Part shown: positions 23,986-32,503 of the stretch, in pieces | Position numbering within the stretch: the stretch's first letter is position 1 | Layout: every line of letters begins with the position of its first letter | NCBI RefSeq assembly: GCF_002237655.1 | Contig: NZ_NOKT01000011.1 | Location: 182,176 to 246,175 of the forward strand | Direction: 5' to 3' | Length of the DNA: 64,000 nucleotides | DNA from: Streptomyces sp. XY006 | GTDB lineage: Bacteria; Actinomycetota; Actinomycetes; Streptomycetales; Streptomycetaceae | Made by a program: the position numbers and the translations under genes | Notes under the pieces: model-generated | What the model was told of the DNA's origin: nothing | What the model saw: only the letters and a program-made list of their open reading frames with translations | The model's database searches: none

Positions 23986-24435
23986 ATGAGCCTGACCCGC
24001 AAGCCGACCCGCCGCGGTGTGACCGCGGCCCTCACCGTCGCCGTGGCGGCCGCCCTGGGCGCCGCCGGCGCCGGCGCGTCGAGCGCCGGCACCGCCGCGC
24101 CGCAGACCCGCCAGATCGCCTCGTCCACCCTCGGATCCGACTACAGGATCACGCTGACCGCGCTGCGCTCCCCGGAGGACGAGTACGCCGCCTCCGTGCG
24201 TCTGCAGGTGTTCACGCAGTCCGGCGGCGCCTGGAAGGAGACGGACCGCGTGACCGTGGGCGACGTGGACGGCTGGTTCTGGTACCCGCTCACCGGCAAG
24301 GGCGCCGTCTGCGCGTTCTCCACCGCGAACACCGAGCCGGCCCCGCTGACGGTGAGCCTGCTGCTCACCCCGTCCCTGGGCTGCTCCGAGCCGGCGCACT
24401 ACACGGTGAGGGAAGGCAGGGTGTACGCCGGCTGA
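23986..24435 (+). CDS. Secreted hypothetical protein
   Basis: A 149-residue protein from the ATG at 23986, with a G-run ribosome-binding site. The N-terminus is a clear Sec signal peptide (SLTRKPTRRGVTAALTVAVA, then an Ala-rich core ending near AGASSAG). The mature part is about 110 residues, beta-rich, and contains two cysteines (GAVCAFS and SLGCSEP) that could form a disulfide. No known domain recognised. A strong palindromic terminator follows. Confidence 0.75.
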   Translation: MSLTRKPTRRGVTAALTVAVAAALGAAGAGASSAGTAAPQTRQIASSTLGSDYRITLTALRSPEDEYAASVRLQVFTQSGGAWKETDRVTVGDVDGWFWYPLTGKGAVCAFSTANTEPAPLTVSLLLTPSLGCSEPAHYTVREGRVYAG

Positions 24436-24450
24436 CCGCCCCAGGCGCAC

Positions 24451-24487
24451 CGAGCGGCCCGGACCCCGGCGGGGTCCGGGCCGCTCG
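24451..24487. terminator. Strong bidirectional hairpin
   Basis: Perfect 17-bp arms starting CGAGCGGCCCGGACCCC around a 3-base loop, between the stop codons of two convergent genes. It likely terminates both transcripts. Confidence 0.85.
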
Positions 24488-24499
24488 CGCGACGGTGCC

Positions 24500-24736
24500 T
24501 CAGCCCTCGCTGAGGCGTGCGCGCAGGAGGTTCTTGCCCAGCTCGGCACCCTTGCGGCTGTCCGCCTGGGCCTTGCGGAACAGATCCGCGACCTCGGTGT
24601 CCTTCGCGCGCTCCGCGTCCTGGATGTACGTCTCCAGGCGCAGGGCGTTGCTCAGGCATGCCTCGACGTACCAGATCAGGTTGTAGTCCTTGTCCGGCGT
24701 GCCGGTTGCGCCACCGGTCTCCGTCTCGCTGGTCAT
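24500..24736 (-). CDS. Small helical stress-associated protein, 78 residues
   Basis: ATG at 24736 behind AAGGAGG. After a Thr/Glu-rich N-terminus the protein is strongly helical: DYNLIWYVEACLSNALRLE, QDAERAKDTEVADLFRKAQ and KGAELGKNLLRARL. The composition suggests a small four-helix-like or coiled assembly. I do not recognise a named domain. A general-stress promoter-like sequence lies about 50 bp upstream, which suggests induction under stress. No signal peptide. Confidence 0.7.
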   Translation of the reverse strand: MTSETETGGATGTPDKDYNLIWYVEACLSNALRLETYIQDAERAKDTEVADLFRKAQADSRKGAELGKNLLRARLSEG

Positions 24737-25059
24737 GCGGACCTCCTTCTCCGTGGAGCGGACCTCTTCAGGCGCCGGACGGGTACCCGGCCTCCGACGG
24801 GACACACAGCCCGTAGTCACCACGTTCGGTGATTTTCCGGCCAAGACCGGCCGGGCAGACCGGCACGCACCACCAACTCCCCTCCTCCGTACGGCAATTC
24901 CGACAGTTGCCACAGATGCGAACAGTCACCGATCACTTTCGTGGAGAAGTGGCCTCCCACGATGCGAGACCGGTCGATGACGGTGTGTACTGTGCTGCGG
25001 GTGGTTCGCCAGAGCGCCATGGGCGCCGCCCTGCCCGGCTCCCTACTGGAATCGACTCG
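24737..25059. other. Divergent intergenic region upstream of conservon
   Basis: About 320 bases between the small helical protein and cvnA. It contains the stress-type promoter of the leftward gene and a possible rightward -10 (TACTGT at 24988-24993) without a convincing -35. It is somewhat richer in A/T than the flanking genes. No gene seen. Confidence 0.4.
24783..24807 (-). promoter_or_regulatory. General-stress (SigB-type) promoter candidate
   Basis: On the minus strand GTGT, 15 bases, GGGTAC, about 47 bases upstream of the small helical protein's ATG. It matches GNNT-N14-16-GGGTA(C/T). Confidence 0.55.
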
Positions 25060-26829
25060 ATGATCGACATACCGGACCTGGCCGTCGGCGGTCTCGCCTT
25101 CGGCACACTGTCCGCGTTCGCCCTCGGCGGCGGACTGCTGCGCGCACGGCGGCAACTGGCCCTGCAGCGGACGCAGACGGCCGCGCTGCGTGCCCGGCTC
25201 GACGGCACCTCACGCGCGTTCACGGCGGAAGTGGAACACCTGGCGGCACGCCGCGTGCCGGCGGCGGCCCGGCAGGCGGCCCATCCGCACGTCACCGTGC
25301 CCGGCCCGCTGAACCCGCAGCTGACCGATACGCCCCTGGGGCTCGCGCTGGAGCAGGTGCTCAAGGGGGTGCACACCGAACTCGCCGCGCAGCGCACCCG
25401 GATCGACGCGGCCGCCCAGGCCGGGATGCGGGGCGCGACCCGGGAGATCCAGGCGGCGCTGTACCGGCTGCAGGACGCCCTGCGCGGACTCCAACAGCGC
25501 TACGACGACCCCGAGTTGGCGCAGACGCTGTTCGAACTGGACCACGAGAACGAGCAGTCGCTGCGCCGGGCGCAGGTCGCCGCGGTGGTGTGCGGCGCCT
25601 GGGTCGGGCTCGCCCGCGAGGAGTCCCACCTCGTGGACGCGGTGACGGGTGGTCAGGCCCGGCTCGCGGGCTACCGGCGCGTCCGGGTCCACAACCACTT
25701 GGAGACGGGGACGGCCCTGGTGTCCCACGCCGTCGAGCCCGTCGCCATCATCGTCGCCGAACTCCTCGACAACGCGCTGCGGCACTCCGCGCCCGACACC
25801 GAGGTCGTGGTCAACCTGGAGGCCGTCCACCACGGGGTCTGCGTCACCGTCGACGACGCCGGCCTCGGCATGTCGCAGGACGAACGGGCCCGCGCGCAGC
25901 GGATGGTGGCCGGTGACGAGCCGATCCTGCTGACCGACCTGGGCGACCCGCCGCGCATGGGGCTCGCCGCCGTCGGCCAGCTCACCCGGCAGTTCGACCT
26001 GAGCGTGGACCTGTCGTCACCGTCGCCGTACGGCGGGGTGCGGGCGGTGCTGCGGATCGACAGCCACCTGCTGACCCGGATCGACCCCGAGGAACGGCCG
26101 CCCGCGGCCGGCGCCCCCCGCTCGACCCGCGCCGCGCGAGGCACCGGGGGCAGTGCGCGCCCCGCGGCCCCGGCGGCACCGACCCCTGCCACACCGGCCC
26201 CGGCCACACCCGCCGGCGCCGCAACGGCCGCCGCCGCACCGGCCCGGGCCACAGCGCCGGAGCCCCGGGGGGCCACCCCCGACCACGCCCACGGCACCGC
26301 ACCCGACGAGCCCGTCCCGGGCCATCACGACGGCCCCGACGACGGCCGCCCCGGCGGTCACCACGCCGCCCCGCGCGAGGACGGCGGAAGCCTGCCCCAG
26401 CGGCGTCGCCGCAGACGGGCGGCGGCGGTAGCGGCCGGGCCCGCCGCGGAGGCCTCCACCGGCGCGCCGCAGCGCAGGCCGCAGCGCCCCGAGGAGGCCG
26501 CGGCGGCCCTCGGCGCCCTCCAGTCCGGCACGGCGGCCGCGCGACGGTCCGCCGCCCGGCCGAACACCGGAGCCGTCCCGCCCGTACCCGAGCGCGACCC
26601 GGCAACGGCCACGGCCGACGCACCGGCCGACGCACCGGCCGACAACACCGGCCACGACGACACGGATCACGAAGGCACCGGCCACGAAGGCACCGGCCCG
26701 ACCGACCGGCACGACCAGACCGGCCAGGCCGCCCGGACCGGCCAGACCGGCCGGACCGACCAGACCGGCCAGGCCGACCAAGCCGAGAAAACCGACAAAA
26801 CCGACCACAAAGGGGGAACGGCTCGATGA
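25060..26829 (+). CDS. cvnA: Conservon sensor-like histidine-kinase ATPase (CvnA type)
   Basis: A 589-residue protein with ATG at 25060. A single hydrophobic segment (residues about 5-25) is followed by a helical region with LFELDHENEQSLRRAQ, in the place of a phosphoacceptor helix. An ATPase domain carries IVAELLDNALRHS (N box) and VDDAGLGMSQDER (G1 box), and later GLAAVGQL. From about residue 350 the sequence is a long Pro/Ala/Thr- and Gly/His/Asp-rich low-complexity tail. Conservon A proteins resemble nitrate-sensor-type kinases and scaffold membrane complexes with the small GTPase and roadblock partners. Its stop overlaps cvnB by 4 bp. Confidence 0.93.
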   Translation: MIDIPDLAVGGLAFGTLSAFALGGGLLRARRQLALQRTQTAALRARLDGTSRAFTAEVEHLAARRVPAAARQAAHPHVTVPGPLNPQLTDTPLGLALEQVLKGVHTELAAQRTRIDAAAQAGMRGATREIQAALYRLQDALRGLQQRYDDPELAQTLFELDHENEQSLRRAQVAAVVCGAWVGLAREESHLVDAVTGGQARLAGYRRVRVHNHLETGTALVSHAVEPVAIIVAELLDNALRHSAPDTEVVVNLEAVHHGVCVTVDDAGLGMSQDERARAQRMVAGDEPILLTDLGDPPRMGLAAVGQLTRQFDLSVDLSSPSPYGGVRAVLRIDSHLLTRIDPEERPPAAGAPRSTRAARGTGGSARPAAPAAPTPATPAPATPAGAATAAAAPARATAPEPRGATPDHAHGTAPDEPVPGHHDGPDDGRPGGHHAAPREDGGSLPQRRRRRRAAAVAAGPAAEASTGAPQRRPQRPEEAAAALGALQSGTAAARRSAARPNTGAVPPVPERDPATATADAPADAPADNTGHDDTDHEGTGHEGTGPTDRHDQTGQAARTGQTGRTDQTGQADQAEKTDKTDHKGGTAR

Positions 26830-27248
26830 GCAGCCGCGCAACGGGGGACACGGCATGGGTGCTCGAACCGGTTCTGGAGGTGCCGCACGTCGTGGCCGCC
26901 GTCCTGCTCACCCGGGACGGGCTCGTGACGGGCTGGACCGACGCCCTGTCGCAGCCGTCGGCCGAGCGGGTCGCGGCCATCACCAGCACGGTGCAGGGCG
27001 CCTGCCGCACCGCGGCGGCGGCCTTCGCCGACACCGACCGGGCCGACATCCGGCAGGTCGTCGTCGAGTCGGACCACGGCTATGTCCTCATCGTGCCGAC
27101 GGACCACGGCACCTGCGTGGCCGCGTACGGCGATCCCGAGGTGCGCCTGGACCTGCTCGCCCACCGGGTCCACTCGCAGGTGGCGCGCCTCGGCGAGAAG
27201 GCGATGGCCGCCGGGCCCCGAGGTGCCGACGGCGACGCGCCGGCATGA
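26826..27248 (+). CDS. cvnB: Roadblock/LC7 domain protein (CvnB type)
   Basis: A 140-residue protein. The sequence LEPVLEVPHVVAAVLLTRDGLVTGWTD is the start of the roadblock/LC7 fold, followed by AAITSTVQGACRTAAAAF and VLIVPTDHGTCVAAYGDPEVRLDLL. In conservons the B protein acts with the D GTPase, as MglB-like proteins do. It overlaps cvnA and cvnC by 4 bp on each side. Confidence 0.94.
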   Translation: MSSRATGDTAWVLEPVLEVPHVVAAVLLTRDGLVTGWTDALSQPSAERVAAITSTVQGACRTAAAAFADTDRADIRQVVVESDHGYVLIVPTDHGTCVAAYGDPEVRLDLLAHRVHSQVARLGEKAMAAGPRGADGDAPA

Positions 27249-27607
27249 CCGGCCGCCGAGGCGGCCGTCCCCTGGTTCCCGCGTACCTGTCCACCGGCGG
27301 GGTGGCGCGGCCCAGCCGTACCCATCTGGAACGGCTGTCGGTCCTCACCTGCAGCGGCGGGCGGGCCCCCACCGATCTGCCCGCCGCCCAGGCGGCCCTC
27401 CTGGAGGAGCTGGGGCACGGCTCGCTGACGGTGGTGGAGGCCGCGGCCCTGCTGCGGCTGCCCGTCTCCGCGGTGCTGGTGCTGGCCGCCGATCTCCTCG
27501 ACCGCGACCTGGTACTGGCCCGCGCGCCGATCCCGCCCGCCCGGCGCTTCGACCCCGACCTGCTGAAGAGAGTGGCCGATGGCCTCCGCGACCTCAAGCA
27601 CCGTTGA
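27245..27607 (+). CDS. cvnC: DUF742 protein (CvnC type)
   Basis: A 120-residue protein, ATG at 27245. It shows the DUF742 layout: RPLVPAYLSTGG near the start, then AQAALLEELGHGSLTVVEAAALLRLPVSAVLVLAADLLDRDLV, a winged-helix-like element. It ends in LLKRVADGLRDLKHR. Conservon C proteins always sit between B and D, and may be regulatory or DNA/protein-binding adaptors. Its 3' end overlaps cvnD by 29 bp. Confidence 0.93.
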   Translation: MTGRRGGRPLVPAYLSTGGVARPSRTHLERLSVLTCSGGRAPTDLPAAQAALLEELGHGSLTVVEAAALLRLPVSAVLVLAADLLDRDLVLARAPIPPARRFDPDLLKRVADGLRDLKHR

Positions 27608-28205
27608 CGACCGGCCCGCCGGGGCGGACGTCCATCTCCCCGACACCGCCCGGGACTTGGTGAAGATCCTGGTCACCGGGCCCTTCGGGGTGGGCAAGAC
27701 CACCCTGATCCGCTCCGTGTCCGAGATCCGCCCGCTGCACACGGAGGAGCTGCTCACCGAGGCGTCGGCGCAGGTGGACGATCTCGCCGGGGTGCGCGAG
27801 AAGTCGACCACCACGGTCGCCATCGACTTCGGCCGGATCAGCCTCCCCGGCGGCATCGTGCTGTACCTGTTCGGCACACCCGGCCAGGAGCGGTTCCGGG
27901 AGCTGTGGGACGACATCGCCTACGGCGCGCTCGGCGCGCTCGTCCTGGTCGACGCCCGCCGCATCGACGCCTCCTTCGACGTGCTGGGACTGGTGGAGGA
28001 GTCGGGACTGCCGTACGCGGTCGCCTTCAACACGTTCCCGGACGCGCCCCGGCACCACACGCCCGAGCAGCTGCGCGCCGCCCTGGACCTGGAGCCCACG
28101 ACCCCCATGGTGACCTGCGACGCGCGGGAGGCGGACTCCTCGATCGACGCCCTGCTCGCGCTGGTGCAGCACCTGATCGACCACCACCCCCCGGAGCCCC
28201 GGTGA
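27579..28205 (+). CDS. cvnD: Ras-like small GTPase (CvnD type)
   Basis: A 208-residue protein, ATG at 27579, with the P-loop GPFGVGKTTLI near residues 34-44. TTTVAIDFGRI is the switch I-like segment, and LFGTPGQERFRELW is the G3/switch II region. FNTF replaces the usual NKxD guanine-specificity motif, which is normal for conservon GTPases. The D protein is the signalling switch, likely membrane-associated through its partners. The start overlaps the cvnC stop by 29 bp, an extensive coupling. Confidence 0.94.
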   Translation: MASATSSTVDDRPAGADVHLPDTARDLVKILVTGPFGVGKTTLIRSVSEIRPLHTEELLTEASAQVDDLAGVREKSTTTVAIDFGRISLPGGIVLYLFGTPGQERFRELWDDIAYGALGALVLVDARRIDASFDVLGLVEESGLPYAVAFNTFPDAPRHHTPEQLRAALDLEPTTPMVTCDAREADSSIDALLALVQHLIDHHPPEPR

Positions 28206-29440
28206 CCCACCCGTCCCCCGCCGAGCAGGCCTTCTCCCTCGCGGCACCCGTCCGTCTCTGGGAGGAGGGCTTCGCCCGCGACCCCTACTCCTCCTACGCC
28301 GCCCTGCGCGCCCAGGGCCCGGTCGGCTGGGCCGAACTCGCGCCCGGCGTACCGGCGTACGTCGTCACGGACCGGCGGGCGGCGCTGGACCTGCTGCACG
28401 ACACGGAGACGTTCTCGCACGATCCGCGGCCCTGGGAGGCGACCGTCCCGGACGACTCGCCGGTGCTCGGCATGATGCGCTGGCGGCCCAACACCCTGTT
28501 CGCCGACGGCGCCGCCCACCTGCGCTACCGCACCTCGCTGATCGACGCCTTCGACCTGGTGGAGCCGCACGACCTGCGGGCCCGGGTGCACCGCGCGGTG
28601 CACCTGCTGGTGAGCCGGTTCGGGCCGCGCGGCGAGGCCGACCTGGTGGCCGACTTCACGCGGCCGCTGATGGCGCTGGTGTTCAACAGCCTGTTCGGGC
28701 TGCCGGACAGCGCCGGCGACCGGCTCGACGCCGCCCTCGGCAAACTCATCGAGGGCGGCGCCCAGGCGGCCGAGGGCGAGGCCGAGTACGGCGGGTACGT
28801 GCTGGAGCTGATCGCGGCCAAGACCGAACGGCGCGGCGACGACCTGACGAGCTGGCTGCTGGACCACCCGGCGGGCCTCACCCCCGAGGAGGTCACCTGG
28901 CAGGTGTTCCTCACCCTCGGCGCGGGCCACGAGCCGACGGCGAACCTGGTGTCCAACGCGCTGTCGCGGATCCTCGGCAACCCGGAGTACTACTCGACGC
29001 TCACCAGCGGCGCCCGCCCCGTGACGGACGCGGTGCTGGAGGTCCTGCGCCACGAGACGCCCCTCGCCAACTACGGCATCCACTACGCCCGTACGCCGGT
29101 CACCTTCCACGGCGTGTGGATCCGGGCGGCGGTGCCGGTGGTGATCTCCTACGGGGCGCTCGCGCACGCGGCCGAGCAGGACCGCGGCACGGACCGGCAT
29201 CCGTCCGACGCGTCCCACCTGTCCTGGTCGGCCGGACCGCACGCCTGCCCGGTCAAGCAGCACACCCTGCTCATCGCCACCGAGGCGATCGAGCGGCTCA
29301 CGCAGTGGCTGCCCGACCTCGAACCGGTGCTGCCCCGTGAGCGCCTGAGCTGGCGGCCCGGGCCGTTCCACCGTTCGCTGACGGCGCTCCCCGTCCGTTT
29401 CAGCCCCCGCTCCCCCGACCAGCCTGGAGGACGACCGTGA
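28202..29440 (+). CDS. Cytochrome P450, first of the conservon pair (CYP157-like)
   Basis: A 412-residue P450 with GTG at 28202 coupled to cvnD. The I-helix has LGAGHEPT, the K-helix ExxR is present as EVLRHE, and the haem cysteine is Cys349 in SWSAGPHACPVKQ. The Cys loop is degenerate: Trp replaces the usual Phe and Pro follows Cys instead of a hydrophobic-Gly pair. This fits the CYP157-type partners found in conservons, some of which lack ExxR. Here ExxR is kept. Substrate unknown. It probably works with the second P450 as an oxidative or redox-sensing arm of the conservon. Confidence 0.88.
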   Translation: MTHPSPAEQAFSLAAPVRLWEEGFARDPYSSYAALRAQGPVGWAELAPGVPAYVVTDRRAALDLLHDTETFSHDPRPWEATVPDDSPVLGMMRWRPNTLFADGAAHLRYRTSLIDAFDLVEPHDLRARVHRAVHLLVSRFGPRGEADLVADFTRPLMALVFNSLFGLPDSAGDRLDAALGKLIEGGAQAAEGEAEYGGYVLELIAAKTERRGDDLTSWLLDHPAGLTPEEVTWQVFLTLGAGHEPTANLVSNALSRILGNPEYYSTLTSGARPVTDAVLEVLRHETPLANYGIHYARTPVTFHGVWIRAAVPVVISYGALAHAAEQDRGTDRHPSDASHLSWSAGPHACPVKQHTLLIATEAIERLTQWLPDLEPVLPRERLSWRPGPFHRSLTALPVRFSPRSPDQPGGRP

Positions 29441-30651
29441 CCGACCGCATCGCTCTCGACCCCTTGGGCGCCGACATCGCCGCCGAGAGCGCCCGGCTGC
29501 GCACCCTCGGCCCGATCGTGCCCGTGGAGCTGCCGGGCGGCATCCCCGCCTGGGCGCCCACGCGCTACGACACCCTCAAGGAGCTCATCCTCGACCCGCG
29601 GGTCAGCAGGGACCCGCGGCTGCACTGGCGGCTGTGGCCCGAGCTCGGCGCCCATCCGTCCTGGGCGTGGATCCTGGGCTGGGTCGGGGTGGTCAACATG
29701 CTCTCCACCTACGGCGCCGACCACGCCCGGCTGCGCCGGCTCGTGGCACCGAGCTTCACCCACCGGCGCACCGAGGCGATGCGGCCCCGGGTCGAGGCCG
29801 TCACGGCGGAGCTGCTGGACGCGCTCGGCGGTGACGAGGCCGTGGACTTGAAGGAGAGGTTCGCCCATCCGCTGCCGATGCGGATCATCTGCGAACTGTT
29901 CGGTGTGCCGGACGCGTTGCGGGAGGACACGGTCCGGCTGGTCGCGGCCATCATGGACACCTCCGACCCGACGCCGGAGCACGCGGCGTCCGTGCAGCGG
30001 CAGATCGGCACGGTGCTGCCCGCGCTGATCGCGCACAAGAGCGCGCATCCCGGCGACGACATGACGACCGAGCTGATCCGGGTCCGGGACGAGGACGGCG
30101 ACCGGCTCAGCGAGGAGGAACTGCTGTACACGCTGCTGCTGGTGATCGGGGCCGGTTTCGAGACCACCGTGAATCTGATCGGCAACGCCGTCGTCGCCCT
30201 GCTGCGGCGCCCGGAGCAGCTGGCGGCCGTGCGGTCCGGGAAGATCGGCTGGGACGCGGTCGTCGACGAGACGCTGCGCGCCCACCCGTCGATCGCCTCG
30301 CTGCCACTGCGGTTCGCGGTCGACGACCTCACCGTGGGCGACGTGCGGATTCCGGCCGGCGACGCCATCATCACCACGTACGCCGCCGCCGGGCTCGATC
30401 CCGACCACTACGGGCCGGACGCCGACACCTTCGACGCCACGCGCGCCGCCGACGACCACCTCTCCTTCGGGATCGGCGTCCATCGCTGCATCGGGGCGCC
30501 GCTGGCCCGTCTGGAGGCCCTCACCGCGCTGCCCGCGCTCTTCGACCGCTTCCCGGACCTGCGACTGGAGACCGGCGACGCGGGGCTGCGGCAGGTGCCG
30601 TCGTTCATCGCCTTCGGCTGGCAGGAGATCCCGGTCCGGCTGCGCGGCTGA
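29437..30651 (+). CDS. Cytochrome P450, second of the conservon pair (CYP154-like)
   Basis: A 404-residue P450 with GTG at 29437 overlapping the previous stop. It has canonical motifs: the I-helix oxygen-binding VIGAGFETT, the K-helix DETLRAHP, and the haem loop LSFGIGVHRCIGAPLARLE with Cys351. The Phe-Gly-x-Gly-x-His-Arg-Cys-x-Gly pattern is complete. Pairing of a CYP157-like and a CYP154-like P450 downstream of a Cvn operon is known in streptomycetes. No ferredoxin gene accompanies it here, so electrons must come from elsewhere. Substrate unknown. Confidence 0.92.
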   Translation: MTDRIALDPLGADIAAESARLRTLGPIVPVELPGGIPAWAPTRYDTLKELILDPRVSRDPRLHWRLWPELGAHPSWAWILGWVGVVNMLSTYGADHARLRRLVAPSFTHRRTEAMRPRVEAVTAELLDALGGDEAVDLKERFAHPLPMRIICELFGVPDALREDTVRLVAAIMDTSDPTPEHAASVQRQIGTVLPALIAHKSAHPGDDMTTELIRVRDEDGDRLSEEELLYTLLLVIGAGFETTVNLIGNAVVALLRRPEQLAAVRSGKIGWDAVVDETLRAHPSIASLPLRFAVDDLTVGDVRIPAGDAIITTYAAAGLDPDHYGPDADTFDATRAADDHLSFGIGVHRCIGAPLARLEALTALPALFDRFPDLRLETGDAGLRQVPSFIAFGWQEIPVRLRG

Positions 30652-30684
30652 GGCAGCCGGACGCACGGGCGACGCGCGGGAGCG

Positions 30685-30707
30685 CGACCGGTCCCCCGTT
30701 CCGGTCG
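30685..30707 (+). terminator. Possible hairpin after P450 pair
   Basis: 7-bp arms (CGACCGG) with a 9-base loop, 34 bases after the second P450 stop. Weak, and the only candidate in the 220-bp gap between convergent genes, which has no gene. Confidence 0.35.
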
Positions 30708-30870
30708 TGCCCCCGCGATGCCTCGAACCTACGTGCACGTCCGATGCCTTGGGAACCGCGTTGATGCCCGTTGTGCGCTCAGCAGGGCTCACCCGTGCAC
30801 AGCTGAGTCCGGATGGCCCCGTTTCGTCCCGACGGAACCAGGCCGACCGGTTGCCAGGGAGGCAAACCGC

Positions 30871-32364
30871 TCAGGTACGAGGCTGCAGGTGCGGCAGTTC
30901 GAGGTCGCCCACGGCGAGGTGCGCCAGCACCACCTCGTACAGGTCGCTCCCGGCGGCCAGCAACTGGCGCTCCAGGAGCGGTTCGGCGCTGCGGACGTGT
31001 TCGCGCACGGTCTGGGCGTGCACGCCCAGCGTCTGCGCCGCCCGTTCGGCGTTGCCGCCGGCGGCGATCCAGGCGCGCAGCGTCCGGCGCGGATTCCTGG
31101 CGTCCGCGTCCAGGCGGCCCAGCAGGTCCTGGGCCCAGGTGCGCAGGGCGGGCCCGGACAGCAGGTCGGCGAGGTGCGGGCCGGCGGCGCGGGTGTCGCT
31201 CGCGGGCGGCACGTCGGCCAGCCCGATCTGCGTGTTGAGGGCCAGCAGGACCACGGCCCGGACGGTGAGGTCGGTGAAGTCGGTGCCGAGCAGGCTCTCG
31301 ACGCGTTCCATGCGGGCGCGGACGGTGTTGCGGCTGACGCCGAGGACCTTGGCGGCGGCGACCGCGGTGAACTCCAGGCCGAGGCGGCTGGTGGCGAGAA
31401 GCTCGGCCCGCGTGTGGTGCGGCAGGGTGTCGAGCGGGCGGAGCAGGCGGGCCGTCCAGGTGCGCAGCGCCGCCGGGTCCATCAGGCGTTCGGGATGGGT
31501 GCGCTCGGTGTACACGGCCGTCTTGTCGGGCCGGACGTGCGCGACGGCGAGGGCGCTGACGGCCTGCCCGTAGGCGGTGGCGGTCCGGGCCAGGCTCTGC
31601 CGGACGCTGCCGCCGAGATAGGTGTCCCGGTGCCGTCCGACCAGCGCCTTCAGCGCGTCGCCGGTGGTCTCGCGGGGGCCGACGACGATCACGTGCCCGT
31701 CCATCGCCGGGCACCGCACCACCAGGGCGTTCTCCCTGGTGTGGTCGAGGCAGTCCTCGACGATGCGGTCGCGGGCGGCGGGGTCGGACTCGACGACGTA
31801 CACGCACGCGGTGTCGGCGTCGAGGAGTCCGGGCCACAGTCCGGCCGCGACGCGGCGGGCGGCGACGGTGTCCTCGACCATCAGCAGCTGCAGGATGGCC
31901 AGGCGCAGGTCGGAGGTGGCGCGCCGGAGCCGGTGCCCGGCGGCGGCCGAGTCGTGGGCCGTCAGCAGCAGCTCGATCACCTGGGCGGTGTGCGTGACGA
32001 CGTCGGAGGCCCGCCGGTCGAACGGGGCGGGCCGGGAGACGGCCAGCACGCAGGCGTCCGTGGGGTGTTCCACCCGCACCAGGCGCAGGTGCTCCTCCCC
32101 GGTCTGCCAGGCGGCGGAGGCGATCCGGCCGGCGGCAATCTCCGTGACCAGGTCCTCGTCGAGGGGGAGCCGGGTTCCGGCGACGAGGTTCCCGGCGGCG
32201 TCCCGCAGGGCCACCGACCCCTCCACGGCGCCGGCGAGCCACGCGACGACCCGGTGCACGTCGCGTCCGGCCGGCCGCAGGTGCTCCAGCAGTTCCCGCG
32301 CCCACGCCGGATTCGCCCCGGGCCGCGTCCCCCGCTGCCGGTCTGTGTCCTCTCGGCCAGCCAT
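30871..32364 (-). CDS. PucR/CdaR-family transcriptional regulator with two HTH units
   Basis: A 497-residue protein, ATG at 32364 behind AGGGGAAGG. The N-terminal part is sensory (a GAF-like region is possible). The middle contains the PucR-type helical domain. Two C-terminal helix-turn-helix units follow: AAAKVLGVSRNTVRARMERVE and a second one, NAERAAQTLGVHAQTVREHVR. PucR/CdaR regulators act on purine, sugar-acid or secondary metabolism genes. It is divergent from the YrdC-family gene, and its effector and targets are unknown. It may instead regulate itself or the upstream conservon. Confidence 0.84.
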   Translation of the reverse strand: MAGREDTDRQRGTRPGANPAWARELLEHLRPAGRDVHRVVAWLAGAVEGSVALRDAAGNLVAGTRLPLDEDLVTEIAAGRIASAAWQTGEEHLRLVRVEHPTDACVLAVSRPAPFDRRASDVVTHTAQVIELLLTAHDSAAAGHRLRRATSDLRLAILQLLMVEDTVAARRVAAGLWPGLLDADTACVYVVESDPAARDRIVEDCLDHTRENALVVRCPAMDGHVIVVGPRETTGDALKALVGRHRDTYLGGSVRQSLARTATAYGQAVSALAVAHVRPDKTAVYTERTHPERLMDPAALRTWTARLLRPLDTLPHHTRAELLATSRLGLEFTAVAAAKVLGVSRNTVRARMERVESLLGTDFTDLTVRAVVLLALNTQIGLADVPPASDTRAAGPHLADLLSGPALRTWAQDLLGRLDADARNPRRTLRAWIAAGGNAERAAQTLGVHAQTVREHVRSAEPLLERQLLAAGSDLYEVVLAHLAVGDLELPHLQPRT

Positions 32365-32503
32365 TTCGGCCTTCCCCTCCCTCCTCGCACCGCCTCCGGC
32401 GCACCGGTCGGGGACGTTACCTCAGCCGTCCCCCGGTCCTCGTCCGCGGGCCCGGCACCCCGCGCTGCGTCACCGGCCCGCCCGGGCGGCATAAGCTCGG
32501 CGG

